Source: Bradyrhizobium sp. 170
Lineage (GTDB): Bacteria; Pseudomonadota; Alphaproteobacteria; Rhizobiales; Xanthobacteraceae
Assembly: GCF_023101085.1 (NCBI RefSeq)
Contig: NZ_CP064703.1
Location: 62,001-126,000 of the forward strand
Direction of reading: 5' to 3'
Length of the DNA: 64,000 nt
Made by a program: the position numbers and the translations under genes. The notes beneath the pieces were generated by a model that saw only the letters and a program-made list of their open reading frames with translations, ran no database searches and had not been told where the DNA came from. Shown one piece after another: positions 56,935 through 64,000 of this stretch. How positions within the stretch are numbered: position 1 is the first letter of the stretch; every line of letters starts with the position of its first letter.

Positions 56935-57121
56935 GATGTCCTTGGTCCCCGAAGAAAGGCCTGACAGCAACGGAACGGCCTTCATTGACATGTCAGTTGG
57001 TCGATTGAGCGGCTAATCATTAGGCCGGATTGTGGCGGCCTACAAATGGTCGGATGCTTTTTATTTCATAAGCACAATGGGTTGCATGCGGCATTGTTCA
57101 TTGTGCGTTCAGGCGAGATAC

Positions 57122-57352
57122 TCATCCGGCACCCGGATCGGTGGCAGGATTAGGGGTGCGAGGGCCGTTCGGCCCGCGTATCGGTAACTCATCCGGCATC
57201 TTGCCCGGCAACTCCTGCGGTTGTGGTGGTTGACCGGGTTCACGGAGTGGTGGTGGCACCTCCGGACGAGGATTGCCCGGAGGGCTTTCCGGCGGCGGCT
57301 CGGTCGGTTGTCCTGGTGTCGCCGGCGGTATCTCCGGCGGTTCAATCGGCAT
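57122..57352 (-). CDS. Small proline-rich protein
   Basis: The 76-residue product is over one third proline, with repeated Pro-Pro-Glu motifs (MPIEPPEIPPATPGQPTEPP) and no signal peptide or membrane helix. GGGAGACGTG precedes ATG 57352, which supports translation. Similar tiny Pro-rich frames are often annotated in Bradyrhizobium but their function is unknown. High GC content favours open frames here, so confidence is limited. Confidence 0.5.
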   Translation of the reverse strand: MPIEPPEIPPATPGQPTEPPPESPPGNPRPEVPPPLREPGQPPQPQELPGKMPDELPIRGPNGPRTPNPATDPGAG

Positions 57353-57429
57353 CACGTCTCCCGAAGTTTCAACTCCAGGAACAACAACGGCGATACCGGC
57401 GCAAAGTTCCCGCGCGCCTCGCTAATGGA

Positions 57430-57625
57430 ACCGACCAGAGCGTTTCCCAGCGAAGTGGGAACCGGTTCGCGGCAAGGAAACGCGGCAAATCAAAAATCTA
57501 GAGCCTCGTTCCGATTCCATCGGAACGGGGCTTCTAGAGCATGATCCGGAAAAGTGGGTACCGGTTTTCCCTCGCGACAAACGCGGGACGCGTTTGCGCG
57601 GAGATCATGCTCAAATCATAGAGAT
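57430..57625. repeat. Compound repeat: reverse family A, hairpin, family B
   Basis: 57430-57488 is family A in reverse (GAGCGTTTCCCAGCGAAGTG, AACCGGTTCGCG). 57500-57541 is a hairpin CTAGAGCCTCGTTCCGAT / ATCGGAACGGGGCTTCTAGA. 57535-57625 is family B (GAGCATGATCCGGAAAAGTG, ACCGGTTTTCC, CGCGACAAACGCG, GAGATCATGCTCAAAT). Confidence 0.85.
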
Positions 57626-57645
57626 AGAGCGGGATGACGATTCGG

Positions 57646-58035
57646 CTAGGCCGGCGCGTGACAGACGGCTTCGATGTTGTGGCCGTCGGGGTCGAGCACG
57701 AACGCGCCGTAATAATTCGGATGGTAGTGCGCGCGGATTCCCGGGGCGCCGTTGTCGCGCCCGCCGGCGGCCAAGGCTGCCTTGTAGAATGCGTCCACCA
57801 TGGCACGGTCCTTCGCCACGATCGCGACATGGAGCGGCTTGTCCAATCCGCCTTCGCCGCCGATCCAGAAATCGGGCTTTCCATCGGCGCCGAAACCTGC
57901 TGCGGGATCGTGGCCGTGTTGCTCCTGCGTGACTTCCATCACGAGGGTGTAGTCGAGCGGCGCCAGGGCCTTCAGATAGAAGGCCTTGGAGCGTTCGTAG
58001 TCCGAAACCGGAAATCCGACGTGGTCGATCATCAA
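57646..58035 (-). CDS. VOC-family (glyoxalase/bleomycin-resistance fold) protein
   Basis: The 129-residue product has two beta-alpha-beta-beta-beta modules: MIDHVGFPVSDYERSKAFYL and a second with YYGAFVLDPDGHNIEAVCH. His near the start and Glu near the end fit the metal-binding positions of the fold. Function cannot be narrowed: members range from glyoxalases to dioxygenases. GGGAGAG precedes the double ATG at 58035. Confidence 0.87.
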   Translation of the reverse strand: MMIDHVGFPVSDYERSKAFYLKALAPLDYTLVMEVTQEQHGHDPAAGFGADGKPDFWIGGEGGLDKPLHVAIVAKDRAMVDAFYKAALAAGGRDNGAPGIRAHYHPNYYGAFVLDPDGHNIEAVCHAPA

Positions 58036-58066
58036 GCTCTCCCGCGGTTTTGAGGAATGGGGAAAT

Positions 58067-58921
58067 TCAGCCTCGCGCCAGCAGCGTATTGCTGCGGGTC
58101 TTGCCCGTCTCGATATAACCCCGCGCGCGCATGTCGGCGATGCAGTCGTCCAGCCACTCGTCCTTCGACAGATGCTCGATCACGATCGCGCGGGGCCACA
58201 ATGCCTGCGGTGCTTTGGCGAAGAAGCCGGTCAGCACGCGATCCTCAAAACCCTCGACGTCGATCTTGAGCGCGTCGACATGCGAGACCCCGGCCTCTTC
58301 GAGGATGCGCTGCAGCCGCAGCGACGGCACCTTGATTGCCTTGGCGGAGGCTTCGCCCGACACGATGTGGCTGGCGCCGAGATTGTCGCCATCGGTTTCG
58401 ATCAGCAATTCGCCATCGTCAGGACCGGCGGCGGCCGCGACCAGTCGCACCTGGGCGTAACCGGAGGCTGTGTTGTTGAAGGCAAGCCGCGCGTGAGTCA
58501 CCGGGTGTGGCTCGATCGCGATCACCTTGCCGCCGGCGCCGACATGACGCGCCAGCGCAAGCGCATAGGTGCCGACATTGGCGCCGACATCGACGAATAC
58601 GCCGTCGGCGGGCACATGCGCGCGCAAAAAATCCAGCTCCTCGATGTTGTAGGCGGGGTTGAACAGCGCGCCGCGCTCGGTGGCACTGGCCTGATGGTAG
58701 AAGCGGAACGAGGCGCCTTGGTATGGCACGTCGACCGGACCCGCGCGCAGCAGATTCACCAGCCGCGACAGCCAGGGGCGGAACGCGCCGCGCTTCAGCC
58801 GCGTGCGGTGGGCCAGCGAAATGATCGCGGCCTGCGCCGCATTCGGGGCGAACGCGCCGAACGGCGCGGGAGAAGGATCGTTGTCGGGCGTCAAACGTGT
58901 GTCCTCGGTGAAGCGGCGCAT
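58067..58921 (-). CDS. FkbM-family methyltransferase
   Basis: The 284-residue product has the FkbM-type SAM fold: GVFVDVGANVGTYALALA, IAIEPHPVTHARL and the acidic DALKIDVEGFEDRVL. FkbM proteins O-methylate sugars or polyketides, often on surface glycans. No glycan cluster is nearby. Monocistronic. Confidence 0.9.
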   Translation of the reverse strand: MRRFTEDTRLTPDNDPSPAPFGAFAPNAAQAAIISLAHRTRLKRGAFRPWLSRLVNLLRAGPVDVPYQGASFRFYHQASATERGALFNPAYNIEELDFLRAHVPADGVFVDVGANVGTYALALARHVGAGGKVIAIEPHPVTHARLAFNNTASGYAQVRLVAAAAGPDDGELLIETDGDNLGASHIVSGEASAKAIKVPSLRLQRILEEAGVSHVDALKIDVEGFEDRVLTGFFAKAPQALWPRAIVIEHLSKDEWLDDCIADMRARGYIETGKTRSNTLLARG

Positions 58922-59024
58922 GCATAGCCGGTTTTGCGGAAGTGAAACAGGTTCAATTGTTGGCGAGTTTGACCGGCTCGTCGTGCCACGAATGGGGTAT
59001 GTCCAGCATGCTGCGGCCTATCCA

Positions 59025-59102
59025 CGTCATTGCGAGCGAAGCGAAGCAATCCATAGCGCGGCAAGCGGAGAGGTGGATTGCTTCGCTGCGCTCGCAATGA
59101 CG
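59025..59102. repeat. Palindromic intergenic repeat, family F (full)
   Basis: CGTCATTGCGAGCGAAGCGA...AGCAATCCA pairs with TGGATTGCTTCGCTGCGCTC...GCAATGACG, giving a hairpin of about 29 bp per arm. Best-preserved copy of the family in this window. Confidence 0.9.
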
Positions 59103-59146
59103 GCTGGATGGATCGTGCGCATCCCTCAGGCAAGAGACGAAAAATA

Positions 59147-61141
59147 CTACGCCGCCTTCTTGGCGGCTTTCCGATGGCGCAGGAATCGTCCGAGCAGGCG
59201 TCGCCTGCCCCTGCGCGGGATCAGGTTGACGTCGCTGACGAGCTTGGCGCCGCCCTTGCGCCGCTCGAGCACGATCTTGCGGCTGTGGAATGCCTCCAGC
59301 TCGGCGCGATGGGCCACGCTGACGATGGTGGCGTTCGGCAGTTCGCCGATGACGATCTCCATCATCTTGTCCTGGCTCTTTTCGTCGAGCGCCGACGTCG
59401 CTTCGTCCAGCACCACGATGTCGGGGTTGTGGAGCAGGAGGCGCGCAAACGCCAGCCGCTGCTTCTCGCCGCCGGATAATGTTTGGTCCCACGGTCCCTC
59501 TTCCTCGATCTTCTCCTTGAGATGGTCGAGGCCGACCTTGTGCAGGGCGTCGCAAATCTGCTCGGTGAGCCAGTCATCGGCCGCGCCGGGATAGGCGATC
59601 GCGCGCCGCAGCGTGCCGGACGGAATGTAGGGTTTTTGCGGCAGCATGAAGAGCCGGCGGTCGGGGTGGAAGTTGACGCTGCCGCCGCCCCATGGCCACA
59701 GCCCCGCCAGCGCGCGCACCAGCGTGCTCTTGCCGGTGCCGGATTCGCCGGCCACGAGCACGCGCTCGCCGGGTTCGATCACGATTTCGGTTTCGCCGAC
59801 AACAGCGGTACCGTCATCGAGCGTCACCGAGAGATCGTTGAGACTCAGCATGGCGTCGCCTTTGGTCTCGCCGCGTTCGATGCGGCCGAAGCCGTCGCCC
59901 TGCTCGGCGCGTTCGAGGCCATCGAGTGACATCATCAGCGAGGCGATGCGGCGGGCGCAGGCGTTCCAGTCGGCAAGCCGCGGATAATTGTCCACCAGCC
60001 AGCCGAATGCCGTCTGCACGATAGTAAAGGCAGACGCCGCCTGCATCACCTGGCCGAGCGTCATGCTGCCGTCGAGATATTTGGGCGCGCACAACAATAG
60101 CGGAACCACCGGCGCAATCAGCCCGGATCCCTGCGACACCACCGTAGTGCGCATGTGCTGGCCGGCAAGCCGCGCCCACTGCCGCAGCACTTTCGTGAAA
60201 GTCTTGTCGATGCCGTCGCGCTCTTCCTCCTCGCCGCCGAGCAGTGCGATGCTTTCGCCGTTCTCGCGCACGCGCGTCAGCGCATAACGATATTCGGCCT
60301 CGGCCTGGTTCTTGTCTTCGGAAACCTGCACGAAGCTTCGTCCGATCGTCATGATCGAGCCCGAGGCGATCGCGGCGTAAAGCACGGCGGCAATGACGAG
60401 AAAGCCGGGAATGGTGATCGTCGAACCCGCGAGCGTCACCGTCAGCGCGCCGCCGATGGTCCAGAGCACGACGATGAAGGTGGCGGCCGACAGGAACGCC
60501 GATGTGACGCCGGCAACGAAATCCACCGGCGAGTCGGTCGCGATCCTCAAATCCTCGGCGATGCGGTATTCCGGATTCTGGTGGTCGCCGCCGACAAGGT
60601 TGAGCTGATAGTAACGGCCGCTGGCCAGCCAGCGCGATATCACCGCATGCGTCAGCCAGGCGCGCCAGCGGCGCTGGATGCCCATGCGGGAGAAAACCTG
60701 CGCCACGCCGAGCAGCACACTGCCGATCGCCAGCGGAAAGAACACCGCGGCAAGGTAATACACGGTCGCGGAATCGCGCTTCTCGATGGCGTCGAAGATC
60801 GCGCGATTCCAGACATTGATGCCGTACTGAAAGCCGACATTGGCGACGATCAGGAGCAATAGCCCGATCGTAAACAGCCACGCCAGCCGGTCGCCGCTTC
60901 TGCTCCAGTATCCGCGCGCGCTGATCCAGAACCGCGTCAGCAGATAATCCTTGCGCGCCTGCTCGGCTTCCTCAGGCGACAATTCCGGATCGGGCTCTAC
61001 GACCTCCGGCGGTGGCGGTTCGACGTGATCGCCGCCTTCTGCGGTGACTTCAGCGAACTCTGATTGCTTTTCGGACTCAGGGGAGTTCTTCGCGGCTGAT
61101 TTTTTCCCGGACGGTTTGGGCTTTGCGTCGGATTTGGCCAT
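59147..61141 (-). CDS. ABC transporter, fused membrane and ATPase domains (YddA/SbmA-like)
   Basis: The 664-residue product has a charged N-terminus, a six-helix membrane domain of the ABC_membrane_2/SbmA-like type (about 80-390; ISARGYWSRSGDRLAW), and an ATPase with Walker A GESGTGKST, signature LSGGEKQRLAF and Walker B VVLDEATSALD. The closest well-known architecture is YddA/ABCD-type half transporters; the BclA peptide importer of Bradyrhizobium shares this layout. It probably works as a homodimer in the inner membrane; substrate unknown. Confidence 0.9.
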   Translation of the reverse strand: MAKSDAKPKPSGKKSAAKNSPESEKQSEFAEVTAEGGDHVEPPPPEVVEPDPELSPEEAEQARKDYLLTRFWISARGYWSRSGDRLAWLFTIGLLLLIVANVGFQYGINVWNRAIFDAIEKRDSATVYYLAAVFFPLAIGSVLLGVAQVFSRMGIQRRWRAWLTHAVISRWLASGRYYQLNLVGGDHQNPEYRIAEDLRIATDSPVDFVAGVTSAFLSAATFIVVLWTIGGALTVTLAGSTITIPGFLVIAAVLYAAIASGSIMTIGRSFVQVSEDKNQAEAEYRYALTRVRENGESIALLGGEEEERDGIDKTFTKVLRQWARLAGQHMRTTVVSQGSGLIAPVVPLLLCAPKYLDGSMTLGQVMQAASAFTIVQTAFGWLVDNYPRLADWNACARRIASLMMSLDGLERAEQGDGFGRIERGETKGDAMLSLNDLSVTLDDGTAVVGETEIVIEPGERVLVAGESGTGKSTLVRALAGLWPWGGGSVNFHPDRRLFMLPQKPYIPSGTLRRAIAYPGAADDWLTEQICDALHKVGLDHLKEKIEEEGPWDQTLSGGEKQRLAFARLLLHNPDIVVLDEATSALDEKSQDKMMEIVIGELPNATIVSVAHRAELEAFHSRKIVLERRKGGAKLVSDVNLIPRRGRRRLLGRFLRHRKAAKKAA

Positions 61142-61184
61142 GGCCTGATAACGGGAAGGAAATCAGATGGTTCCTTGGGAGCTC

Positions 61185-61310
61185 CGAGCCAACGGGTCGC
61201 GCGAATGCGCGCCCGATGACAGGCTCCGCGAAGCAATCCATCTTTCCCCGTGCGAAGGAATGGATTGCTTCGCTTCGCTCGCAATTGACGGGGAAGGTCG
61301 CAATGACGGG
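61185..61310. repeat. Compound repeat, families G and F
   Basis: GAGCCAACGGGTCGCGCGAA (family G) followed by GCGAAGCAATCCAT and ATGGATTGCTTCGCTTCGCT (family F arms). Lies between the ABC transporter and histidine kinase genes. Confidence 0.8.
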
Positions 61311-61318
61311 AAAGCGGT

Positions 61319-63460
61319 TCAAATCACTTCGTTGGCACGCCCCACCTTGCGCAAGCGGCCGACCCGGTGCAGCACGCGCGAGAGCTGCTCAACGGAATAG
61401 GGCTTTTGCAGCAGATCAAAACCGTAGCTGCCGTGTTCCGACAGCACGTGGCTGTAACCGCTGGTCAGCACGACCGGCAGGTCGGCATGGCGGCGGCGGA
61501 TTTCCTGGGCGAGTTCGATGCCGGTCATGCCCGGCATCACCACGTCGGTGAACACGACATCGAAGCGATCGGCGCCGGCGGCCAGCTCTTCGAGTGCATG
61601 CGCGGCGCTGCCGACCAGGCGGGTGGTGTAGCCGAGATCGGCCAGTGCGTCGGTGGCAAATTGCCCGACCTCGGCGTTGTCTTCGACCACCAGCACCGAT
61701 ATCCCGCGTCCGTCGAGCGTTCGTGCATCTTCCCCCGGCAGCTGTCGCGATTTCCCGCTGCCGGCGGTGCGCGGCAGATACAGCGTGAAGATGCTGCCTT
61801 TGCCCAGTTCGCTGGCGACCGCCACTTCGCCGCCGGATTGCTTGGCGAAACCGAATACCTGCGACAGGCCGAGCCCGGTGCCATGGCCGGCCTGCTTGGT
61901 CGTGAAGAAGGGTTCGAAGATGCGTTCGAACTGATCCGGCGGAATGCCGCTGCCGGTGTCGGCGACGGATACGGCAACATAGCCATATGGATTTTGCGAT
62001 GAGGGTGCGGCGTTGGGCAGGCTGGCCGCCATTCCCACTGCAATCGTCAGCCGTCCACGGCCCTCCATGGCGTCCCGCGCGTTCACGGCCATGTTGATAA
62101 CAGCGGTTTCGAACTGGCCGGCGTCGGCATTGACGAAGCATGGTTCTTCCGGGCCGAGGATGACGATCTCGATGCGCGAACCGATCAGGGTGCCGATCAT
62201 TTCGGCCAGCGTTTGCACGCTTCGTCCGACCTCGAACACCTCCGGCTTCAACGTCTGCCGCCGCGCGAAGGCCAGCAACTGCCCGGTCAGCTTGGCGGCG
62301 CGGGTCACGGTATCGGAGATCGCCTCGATATAGCGCAGCCGCCGCGGCTCCGGCAGGTCGGGCCGCCGCAACAGGTCGACGGAAGCGCGGATCACCGTGA
62401 GCAGATTGTTGAAGTCGTGCGCGACGCCACCGGTCAGCTGGCCCAGCGCCTCCAGCCGCTGGCCGTGTTTCAGCGCTTCCTCGGCCACCTGCCGCTTCTC
62501 GGCCTCGAAATAAAGATGCCGGGTCCGGCGCAAGGCCAGCCCCAGCAGGGCAAACAGCAGCGCGGTGGCCGGCGCGCCGAAGATCAAATGCTGGCTCATG
62601 GTGGAGAGCCAGCGCGCGCGTATCGCCGAGGTCTCGAGGCCGGCGCCGACATAGAGCGGGTATTCGGCGAGCCGCCGATAGCCGAGGCGGCGTTCGATGC
62701 CGTCGGTCGGCGACGTCACCGTGATGAGGCCGGCCGTTGGACTGGCGGCGATTATTTTCCCGATCGGCCCCTTGGGGTCGAGACGGATGTCGCGGTCGAT
62801 GGCGGGGAAACGCGCCAGCACGGTGCCGTCCGTCCGGCCGAGCGCGAAGTAGCTGCCAGGCTCGCGGCCGATCCGGGCGTAGTAATTCTCGAAATATTCC
62901 GGGAACACGGAAGCCTGCAGCACGCCGGCGAAGCTGCCGTCCTCGCTCGGGCGGCGTCTGCTGACGCCAAAGAACGCAGCACCTTGATAGGGCGGCCGCG
63001 GCTTCAGCGCTTCACCGATATAGGTTCCGATATCGCTAGCGGCGTGGGCCCTGAAATAGTCCCGGTCGGAAAAATCGATCCCCGGCGCCGGGACGACCAG
63101 GCTGTTGACGAGCGCGTGGCCCCTGGCGTCGAAGATCCAGGCCGATTTCACCTGCGGCAGGGAGGCGACCAGTTGTTTCAGCCGCAAATGCAGCAATTGC
63201 TCGCGCGCGACGATGTCGGCATCGGGAACGTCGCGGATGATCTCGGCGATCTCCGACAGGCTGCGGTCGATGGTCTCGAATACTTTCAGCGCATGTTCGT
63301 GCGCAACATCCAGCGCGCGCTCGATCTCACGGTCGGCGGTTTCGCGGATCGAGACCCAGGAGATGGCGGATGCAAATACAAACAGCGCCAACGGAAGGGC
63401 CAGCGAAGCGACCATCATCCATTGCAGCAGTCTCAGCGAATTACGTTGCGCAGTCTGCAC
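61319..63460 (-). CDS. Hybrid sensor histidine kinase with Cache-like sensor and receiver domain
   Basis: The 713-residue product has a membrane helix (about 12-36), a periplasmic Cache-like domain (about 40-290), a second helix (about 290-312), HisKA with GGVAHDFNNLL (phospho-His), HATPase with NMAVNARDAM, DTGSGIPP and GTGLGLS, and a C-terminal receiver with Asp in VVFTDVVMPG. It senses an extracytoplasmic ligand and relays phosphate to an unknown partner. No response regulator is adjacent. Confidence 0.93.
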   Translation of the reverse strand: MQTAQRNSLRLLQWMMVASLALPLALFVFASAISWVSIRETADREIERALDVAHEHALKVFETIDRSLSEIAEIIRDVPDADIVAREQLLHLRLKQLVASLPQVKSAWIFDARGHALVNSLVVPAPGIDFSDRDYFRAHAASDIGTYIGEALKPRPPYQGAAFFGVSRRRPSEDGSFAGVLQASVFPEYFENYYARIGREPGSYFALGRTDGTVLARFPAIDRDIRLDPKGPIGKIIAASPTAGLITVTSPTDGIERRLGYRRLAEYPLYVGAGLETSAIRARWLSTMSQHLIFGAPATALLFALLGLALRRTRHLYFEAEKRQVAEEALKHGQRLEALGQLTGGVAHDFNNLLTVIRASVDLLRRPDLPEPRRLRYIEAISDTVTRAAKLTGQLLAFARRQTLKPEVFEVGRSVQTLAEMIGTLIGSRIEIVILGPEEPCFVNADAGQFETAVINMAVNARDAMEGRGRLTIAVGMAASLPNAAPSSQNPYGYVAVSVADTGSGIPPDQFERIFEPFFTTKQAGHGTGLGLSQVFGFAKQSGGEVAVASELGKGSIFTLYLPRTAGSGKSRQLPGEDARTLDGRGISVLVVEDNAEVGQFATDALADLGYTTRLVGSAAHALEELAAGADRFDVVFTDVVMPGMTGIELAQEIRRRHADLPVVLTSGYSHVLSEHGSYGFDLLQKPYSVEQLSRVLHRVGRLRKVGRANEVI

Positions 63461-63567
63461 GGGCGCTCCGACTCCGCGCCGAGCTTAACGCAATCCTTGG
63501 TTGGGAATAAAGCGCGTGGAGAGCGGAACTTTCTGCCTCCCCGGATGGCGTTAATGCGGATCGATAA

Positions 63568-63583
63568 ATTGATAATCATTCGC
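63568..63583. promoter_or_regulatory. Fur-box-like sequence upstream of the histidine kinase
   Basis: ATTGATAATCATTCGC matches 13 of 16 positions of the E. coli-type Fur box half (AATGATAATCATTATC). It lies about 110 bp upstream of the histidine kinase start. Alphaproteobacterial Fur often uses different sequences, so this is tentative. Confidence 0.3.
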
Positions 63584-63645
63584 GTCCGGCCGGCCGAGAG
63601 TAGCCGTCCGAAGGGCGGCGTCGCTTCCGGGCATGATCGCAGCCC

Positions 63646-63733
63646 CGTAGCCCGGATGGAGCGAAGCGCAATCCGGGACAGGTCAATCCGGCTGTGAGAA
63701 CCCCGGATTTCGCTGCGCTCCATCCGGGCTACG
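63646..63733. repeat. Palindromic intergenic repeat, family D
   Basis: CGTAGCCCGGATGGAGCGAA ... CGCTGCGCTCCATCCGGGCTACG, the second copy of the element at 13592-13665. It lies 10 bp past the sdhB stop. Confidence 0.88.
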
Positions 63734-63742
63734 GCATCGCGG

Positions 63743-64000
63743 CTAGATCTGCCGCTCGACCATCTTCAGCTTGAGTTCGGCGATGGCCTCGGACGGGTTG
63801 AGGCCCTTCGGGCAGGCCTTGGCGCAGTTCATGATGGTGTGGCAGCGGTAGAGCCGGAACGGGTCTTCGAGGTTGTCGAGCCGTTCGCCGGTGGCCTCGT
63901 CGCGGGAATCCGTCACCCAGCGGTTCGCTTGCAGGAGCGCGGCAGGCCCCAGGAAGCGGTCGCTGTTCCACCAATAGCTCGGGCAGGAGGTCGAGCAGCA
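63743..64000 (-). CDS. sdhB: Succinate dehydrogenase iron-sulfur subunit, C-terminal part
   Basis: Only the last 85 codons are in the window; the gene continues past position 64000. They contain [19 protein letters not shown] and [17 protein letters not shown], the cysteine clusters for the [4Fe-4S] and [3Fe-4S] centres of SdhB, and end [12 protein letters not shown]. It transfers electrons from SdhA to the membrane quinone in the TCA cycle. Confidence 0.96.
   Translation of the reverse strand, partial: CCSTSCPSYWWNSDRFLGPAALLQANRWVTDSRDEATGERLDNLEDPFRLYRCHTIMNCAKACPKGLNPSEAIAELKLKMVERQI

Overview
This window is high-GC chromosomal DNA from an alphaproteobacterium, most likely Bradyrhizobium or a close relative in the Nitrobacteraceae. 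The evidence is the mix of recognisable families (HemY beside a mitofilin-like protein, IalB-like secreted protein, TAXI and DctPQM TRAP proteins, YggT-DUF167-FolD block, long-form ArgG, small cysteine-rich repeat proteins) and many copies of short intergenic repeats of the kind scattered through Bradyrhizobium genomes. This assignment is an inference from family content, not from a database search. No integrase, transposase, phage block or CRISPR array was seen; the layout is core chromosome with a few accessory genes.

Layout. 1-2.3 kb: end of a mitofilin-like gene and hemY, whose conserved-looking tail continues in frame beyond a TGA created by a 14-bp tandem repeat. 2.4-5.2 kb: tRNA-Thr(CGT), a small secreted protein, a polysaccharide deacetylase and two small secreted cysteine-rich proteins. 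5.2-10 kb (minus strand): a DctPQM TRAP uptake system, an amidase and a 57-residue membrane protein translationally coupled to it. 10.3-17.3 kb: MFS exporter, Tat-exported hydrolase, cytochrome P450, zinc-ribbon adenylate cyclase, and a cupredoxin-like protein behind a palindromic Fur-type operator. 17.6-25.7 kb: TerB-like protein, SDR, glutamine amidotransferase, SnoaL/enoyl-CoA hydratase pair, tRNA-Ala(CGC), yggT-DUF167-folD, an M20 peptidase and ppa.

25.9-33.2 kb: GNAT enzyme, a four-gene membrane/redox operon (hydrolase, DUF2269, SDR-DoxX, DCC thiol oxidoreductase), a more AT-rich solitary HNH endonuclease, a NylB-type serine hydrolase and a flavin amine oxidase. 33.4-43.5 kb: typA, a divergent Crp/Fnr regulator and single receiver domain, PhoD, two TAXI-type receptors without any TRAP permease nearby (one with a cytoplasmic C-terminal domain), pterin dehydratase, a DUF1232 protein and a membrane Sel1-like protein preceded by a perfect TTAA-N7-TTAA (CtrA-type) site.

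43.8-54.8 kb: quinone oxidoreductase, a 2,4-dienoyl-CoA-reductase-like SDR, IalB-like protein, rlmN, a membrane protein, a PAP2 phosphatase, argG, a PhoA-type phosphatase, and a divergent tetR/homocysteine methyltransferase pair sharing a repeated operator-like motif. 54.9-64 kb: an OmpA-family gene broken by frameshifts in its proline-rich linker, a small proline-rich protein, a VOC protein, an FkbM methyltransferase, an SbmA/YddA-like ABC transporter, a hybrid histidine kinase and the 3' end of sdhB.

No clearly new large system is visible. The best candidates for undescribed biology are the membrane TAXI receptor with a cytosolic tail, the DUF2269/SDR-DoxX/DCC operon, the solitary HNH nuclease, the CtrA-site/Sel1 membrane protein, and two places where 14-bp tandem repeats have reshaped a reading frame.
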